Source: JBOHWJ01 sp050736615
GTDB lineage: Bacteria; Desulfobacterota; Binatia; Binatales; Binataceae
Direction of reading: 5' to 3'
Assembly: GCA_050736615.1 (NCBI GenBank)
Contig: JBOHWL010000262.1
Span: 1 to 18,458 of the forward strand
DNA: 18,458 nucleotides
Made by a program: the position numbers and the translations under genes. Below the pieces are notes generated by a model that saw only the letters and a list, made by a program, of their open reading frames with translations, was not told the origin of the DNA and searched no databases. Positions 15,343 through 18,458 of this stretch are shown here, in pieces (within the stretch, counting starts at the first letter, position 1; the number at the start of each line of letters is the position of its first letter).

Positions 15343-15419
15343 TGCTTTGGCGGCCTCCTGCCCAACATATGAAATTGGCGCCGACGCTGCTATTCGGCGC
15401 ACACGAACTTATCGGGTAA

Positions 15420-17054
15420 CCGCATACGGACAAGCCACGGATCACGATCCCCCTTATTTTAATCTTTGCGATTCCCTTGCTGATAGGCGGCTGCGGCGCC
15501 GATCAAACTTCCTCGAGTCCCGCGACCACCAGCGTGCCTGCCGACGTACGCGCGGTTTTCGACCAGCCCATGTACTAGCATTCGCTATGGGGCCTGCGCC
15601 CTGATCGATCCTGCCACCGGCAAGGTACTGATAAATGCCAGGCCCAAGCACCAGTTCTTTATTGGTTCCGTCCGGAAAGTCTTCACCGTAGGACAATTGC
15701 TGAATCAGGTTGGTCCCACGAAAAGCTACGACACCCCGGTCTATTACGAGGGGACCATAGACCCATCGGGGGTTCTCAATGGCAATCTCATACTGGTCGC
15801 CTCGGGCGACCTCACGATGGGAGGCAGAACCAACCAGGACGGCAGTATCGCGGTGAGCAATGACGATCACAGCTATGCCGACGCGCTCGGCAACGCGGTG
15901 CTGACCGCGCCGGATCCGCTGGCTGGTTACAAGGCGCTCGCCGGGCAGGTTGCCGCAGCCGGCATAAAGGAAGTAAGCGGCGAGGTGATCATCGACGATC
16001 GTCTCTTTCAACCTTTCAACTTCAGAGGCGAATTCGAGGTAACGCCGATTTTCGTGAATGATGACTTTGTCGATCTGACTATCAATCCAACCACGCCCGG
16101 CGAGCCCGCATCGGTCGCATGGCGCCCCATCTCCGCCGCAGTCGGGGTAGCCAGCACGCTAGTAACCGGCGCGCCCGGTTCCGCCTACACGCTCACATTG
16201 AATCCACAATTTCCTCAGTGCATCGGTCAACCGGGCTGCACTGCCGGAATCACCGGGCAACTTTCAGCCGATTTCGTTCCGCCACTCACCAACGCCTATC
16301 CGCTCGTCCAGACTTTCAGCATTACACAACCGTCGAACTACGCGCGCACGGTTTTTATCGAGGCACTTGAGGGGTCTGGGGTAAAGATCGACGCAGCTCC
16401 GGTCGAAGCGAATCCGGTTCAACTGCTTCCACCCAAGGGCTCGTATGCGAATACGCTGGTGACAAAGTTGATCGGCTTGCCCTATTCGGACGACGCCAAA
16501 TTGATTCTGAAGGTTAGCTACAACATTGGCGCCGATACCAGCATGGTTTTGTGGGGCTCACCCAAGGCCTCGACAATATCAGCGCGGCGCTCGACGCCGA
16601 GCAACAAAACCTGGCTTCGCATTACGGAATAACGCGCGACGAATATCATTTCGTTGACGGAAGCGGCGGCGGCGATACCAGCGCAATCAATCGCGCGGTG
16701 ACACAAATGCTTGCGGATATGATCCCGAGTCCGACGTTCCAGACTTACTTCAATGCGATGCCCAGTCTTGGTGTCGACGGCTCGCTGTCGTTTGTCAAGG
16801 ATTTTCAGTCGGATCCTTCGCTTGCGGGGGCAACCGGACAGGTGCGCGCAAAGCCCGGATCTCTCGTCGTAGCTTACAGGACGAGCATCGTGCTGGAAGG
16901 TCAGGCGTTGGCGGATTATATCGAGACGAAAAGTGGCAAACAACTGGTTTTCCAACTGGTCGTGAACAACGTCCCCCTGACCAGTATCAACGGCGTGTTT
17001 CAGGTCTTTCAGGACGAGGGCAAGATTACGGCAATCCTCTGGCGTCACCACTGA
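15420..17054 (+). pseudogene. Broken PBP4-type D-Ala-D-Ala carboxypeptidase/endopeptidase lipoprotein (peptidase S13)
   Basis: Similarity runs through three segments. Frame A (15420-15599) encodes ILIFAIPLLIGGCGADQ, a lipoprotein signal with lipobox Cys, then VPADVRAVFDQPMY followed by an in-frame TAG at 15576-15578 and HSLWGLR. An extra base near 15600 moves the reading to frame B: LIDPATGKVL, the SxxK motif SVRK, the GDLTMGGRTNQDG segment, and SYN (the SxN motif) in KVSYNIGADTSMVLW. One base is missing at about 16555, after which frame A resumes with GLTQGLDNISAALDAEQQ, DGSGGGDT, a KPGS triad-like motif and the natural end DEGKITAILWRHH. There is no ATG/GTG/TTG between the preceding stop (15417-15419) and the lipobox. 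With a lost start, a nonsense codon and two frameshifts it is best called a pseudogene; assembly error is less likely for so many lesions. Confidence 0.83.
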
Positions 17055-17472
17055 CCTGCGTCACCAAGCGTGCGCCAACCGCGGGCACTCCGGCCGGGAC
17101 GGCCGCATCGTCACCGTGCCCTAATGGGGTCACCGATTTGTTGGCGAGATAACCAGCGCACCACGACTCGGCCGGACTATCGGCCGCATACAGGCGAAGG
17201 TCGATCCAGCGGAAGCGAATCGAGGAAGCTTGGCCACTGACTGTTCAAAATCGAGACTGCCCATCAATTCTCTCGACAGATAATCATCACCAGCTGGACG
17301 CTGATGGTGTCCGCGTCGCGCGCTGGCTGACGAGCTGACGATGATTCAATCGGTCAACGCTGAATTTATCGAAACCCTGGAGGAGAAGCTCACTATGCTA
17401 TTGGCTTGGATCTTGTCCCGGTCTTGACGGCGGAATCGGCTAACGCGCAAGCTCCATCTTGGAGGCACCGCG
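17055..17472. other. Intergenic stretch without a convincing gene
   Basis: These 418 bases hold no ORF with recognisable similarity. A 28-residue reading frame at 17341-17427 (MIQSVNAEFIETLEEKLT...) could be a small peptide or the residue of an older gene; GGAGGAG at 17379-17385 would fit an ATG at 17395 inside it, but this yields only ten residues. The last part carries the ribosome binding site for the MaoC gene. The segment following the pseudogene may also be decayed sequence. Confidence 0.5.
17461..17465 (+). promoter_or_regulatory. Shine-Dalgarno GGAGG that points to an ACG start
   Basis: GGAGG is followed by seven bases (CACCGCG) and then ACG at 17473, where the MaoC-type protein similarity begins. 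No ATG, GTG or TTG occurs in that frame between the upstream TGA (17425-17427) and TTG 17731, which is deep inside the domain. Confidence 0.65.
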
Positions 17473-17973
17473 ACGAATCTTCTTACCGACGAAATTCGCG
17501 CCTGGGTCGGACGCGAGGTCAGTTACACCGCGCCGGAGAATCTGGGCCGCGCCGCGATCAGGTATTTTTCCCTGGCGCTCGGCGATGACAATCCGCTGTA
17601 TCACGACGAGGCCTATGCACAAGCCGCCGGCTTCGCCTCCATCGTCGCGCCGCCGACGCTGGTCTGCGAGACTAACCAGTACGCCCATCGCGCACCCAAC
17701 GAGGACGGCTATATCGGTCATGCATGGGAGTTGCCGCTGGCGGGCTTTCGCATGATTCGCGGCGGCCATGACTATGAATTCTTCCGCCGCGTGACTCCCG
17801 ACGACCGGATTACCGTGGTGTGGCGGCTGGACGAGATTACCGAGCATGCGTCGCCGCGTGGCGGCCCGATGCTGATCGCGATTGCGCTGGCCACCTACTC
17901 AAACCAATCCGGCGAGTTGCTCGCGCGCAATCGCGAAACGCTGATCTTTCAGCCGTTGGAGCGGCGCTCATGA
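17473..17973 (+). CDS. MaoC/FAS1-type hot-dog dehydratase subunit A (ACG start or start-loss)
   Basis: Reading from ACG gives 166 residues, the usual size for a MaoC N-terminal (FAS1-DH) hot-dog protein: (M)NLLTDEIRAWVGREVSYTAPENLGRAAIRYFSLALGDDNPLYHDEAYAQAAGFASIVAPPTLVCETNQY, then the hot-dog strands HDYEFFRRVTPDDRITVVWRLDEITEH and IALATYSNQSGELLARNRETLIF. In (R)-hydratases the dyad is the Asp and His of GDxNPLH; here Asp38 is kept but Tyr43 is at the His position, with His44 next. That suggests a structural, HadA-like partner. The stop overlaps the next gene by ATGA, so the two are translationally coupled and probably form a heterodimer. A reader using only standard starts would truncate it to 80 residues. 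Confidence 0.78.
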   Translation, partial: TNLLTDEIRAWVGREVSYTAPENLGRAAIRYFSLALGDDNPLYHDEAYAQAAGFASIVAPPTLVCETNQYAHRAPNEDGYIGHAWELPLAGFRMIRGGHDYEFFRRVTPDDRITVVWRLDEITEHASPRGGPMLIAIALATYSNQSGELLARNRETLIFQPLERRS

Positions 17974-18401
17974 CGGCGCCGGAGACCGCGCGCTCCTTGT
18001 ACGTCGGGCAAAGTGTGCCGGCGCTCGAACGTACGCTGAGCCAGATGAGAATGGTGGCGTACGCGGGTGCGACTTGGGACTGGCATCGCCTCCACTATGA
18101 AGCCGCCTATTGCGCGGCGCGGAATTTACCCGGACCGGTGGTGGACGGGCAGATGATGGGGGCGCTGCTGGCCGAAATGTTGATTGACTGGCTCGGTCCG
18201 CGCGCTTTTATCCGACGTTTAAAATTCCGTCTGCGCGCAATGGTGTTCGCCGGCGAGCGCGTGCGCTGCGAAGGTGAAATCGTGGCCCTGAGCGAAGAAA
18301 GCCAGCGCGCCATCGTGACGGCCGCGATGCGCGTGCGGGTCGGCGACCGGCTGGTGGTCGAGCCCGCCAGCGCCGAAATCGTGCTGGCCCGCGTTGATTA
18401 A
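17970..18401 (+). CDS. MaoC-type hot-dog dehydratase subunit B (catalytic)
   Basis: This 143-residue protein starts at the ATG overlapping the previous stop. It shows the hydratase dyad arrangement YAGATWDWHRLHYE, with Asp37 and His42 at the Asp-x4-His spacing known from (R)-specific hydratases, then LPGPVVDGQMMGALLAEMLIDWLGP and the hot-dog strands RLKFRLRAMVFAGERVRCEGEI. Together with subunit A it resembles mycobacterial HadA/HadB-type pairs, which dehydrate 3-hydroxyacyl thioesters. The acyl carrier (CoA or ACP) and chain length cannot be told. The reading frame can be extended upstream inside subunit A but that part has no similarity. Confidence 0.87.
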   Translation: MTAPETARSLYVGQSVPALERTLSQMRMVAYAGATWDWHRLHYEAAYCAARNLPGPVVDGQMMGALLAEMLIDWLGPRAFIRRLKFRLRAMVFAGERVRCEGEIVALSEESQRAIVTAAMRVRVGDRLVVEPASAEIVLARVD

Positions 18402-18458
18402 TGGAACTCCTTCTAACGCCCTAGCACGATAGAAAAATCATAGACTCGCGGCATGATA

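Noticed and set aside
17341..17427. 28-residue ORF MIQSVNAEFIETLEEKLT... as a real gene
   Set aside because: Too short, no recognised similarity and no clear ribosome binding site at its first ATG; mentioned only within the intergenic entry.
17820..17969. Upstream extension of the second MaoC gene
   Set aside because: The extension is read out of frame inside the first MaoC gene; the ATGA overlap at 17970 is the natural start.

Overview
The window is GC-rich bacterial chromosomal DNA with dense gene packing and frequent GTG/TTG starts. Several Shine-Dalgarno (SD) sequences sit 4-9 bases before their starts. The content combines acyl-CoA metabolism (acyl-CoA carboxylase beta subunit, a crotonase homologue, a two-gene MaoC/hot-dog hydratase), three luciferase-like (LLM, probably F420-dependent) oxidoreductases, two flavin-reductase-like proteins and diderm-style envelope genes. 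That mix fits an uncultured soil or groundwater lineage such as Binatota/Desulfobacterota or a relative. This placement is an inference from gene content only. I see no rRNA, tRNA, CRISPR array, phage or intact transposase.

Layout: 1-214 is non-coding and carries pieces of a dispersed repeat. 215-1831 encodes a methylcrotonyl-CoA-carboxylase-type carboxyltransferase. On the minus strand, 1913-4834 holds a toxin-antitoxin-like pair with a long overlap (DUF2283 protein and a RelE/BECR-fold-like protein), an iron-type alcohol dehydrogenase, and an exported L,D-transpeptidase with three Cys-pair repeats. Divergent from these, 4940-6856 has two flavin-reductase-domain proteins and a family 2 glycosyltransferase. 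7038-9905 is an exported/envelope block: a His-rich secreted protein, an exported TPR protein, a DacA-type D-Ala-D-Ala carboxypeptidase whose mature N-terminus is His-rich, and an unreported 43-codon Arg/Lys-rich ORF that overlaps the carboxypeptidase stop by ATGA. 9906-10028 holds two palindromic elements. 10121-12969 has one LLM oxidoreductase on the minus strand and a tandem paralogous pair on the plus strand. 13170-15231 has a crotonase homologue lacking both usual catalytic glutamates and a protein of three RidA-like domains. 15420-17054 is a broken PBP4-type (peptidase S13) lipoprotein gene. 17473-18401 encodes two hot-dog hydratase subunits resembling a HadA/HadB arrangement; the first lacks any ATG/GTG/TTG start and begins at an ACG correctly placed behind a GGAGG.

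The carboxylase, crotonase, alcohol dehydrogenase and MaoC pair could serve branched-chain or other acyl-CoA oxidation. The LLM and flavin-reductase proteins add flavin/deazaflavin redox chemistry. No complete pathway is contained in the window.

The most unusual signals are: a 90-base in-frame insertion in the second RidA domain made of the same repeat that lies between genes elsewhere in the window; the ACG start (or start loss) of the first MaoC gene; the 43-residue basic peptide; the Cys-pair repeats of the L,D-transpeptidase; and a perfect 17-base palindrome overlapping a TTGACA box in front of the broken PBP4 gene. I found no clear defence system or other large undescribed system.
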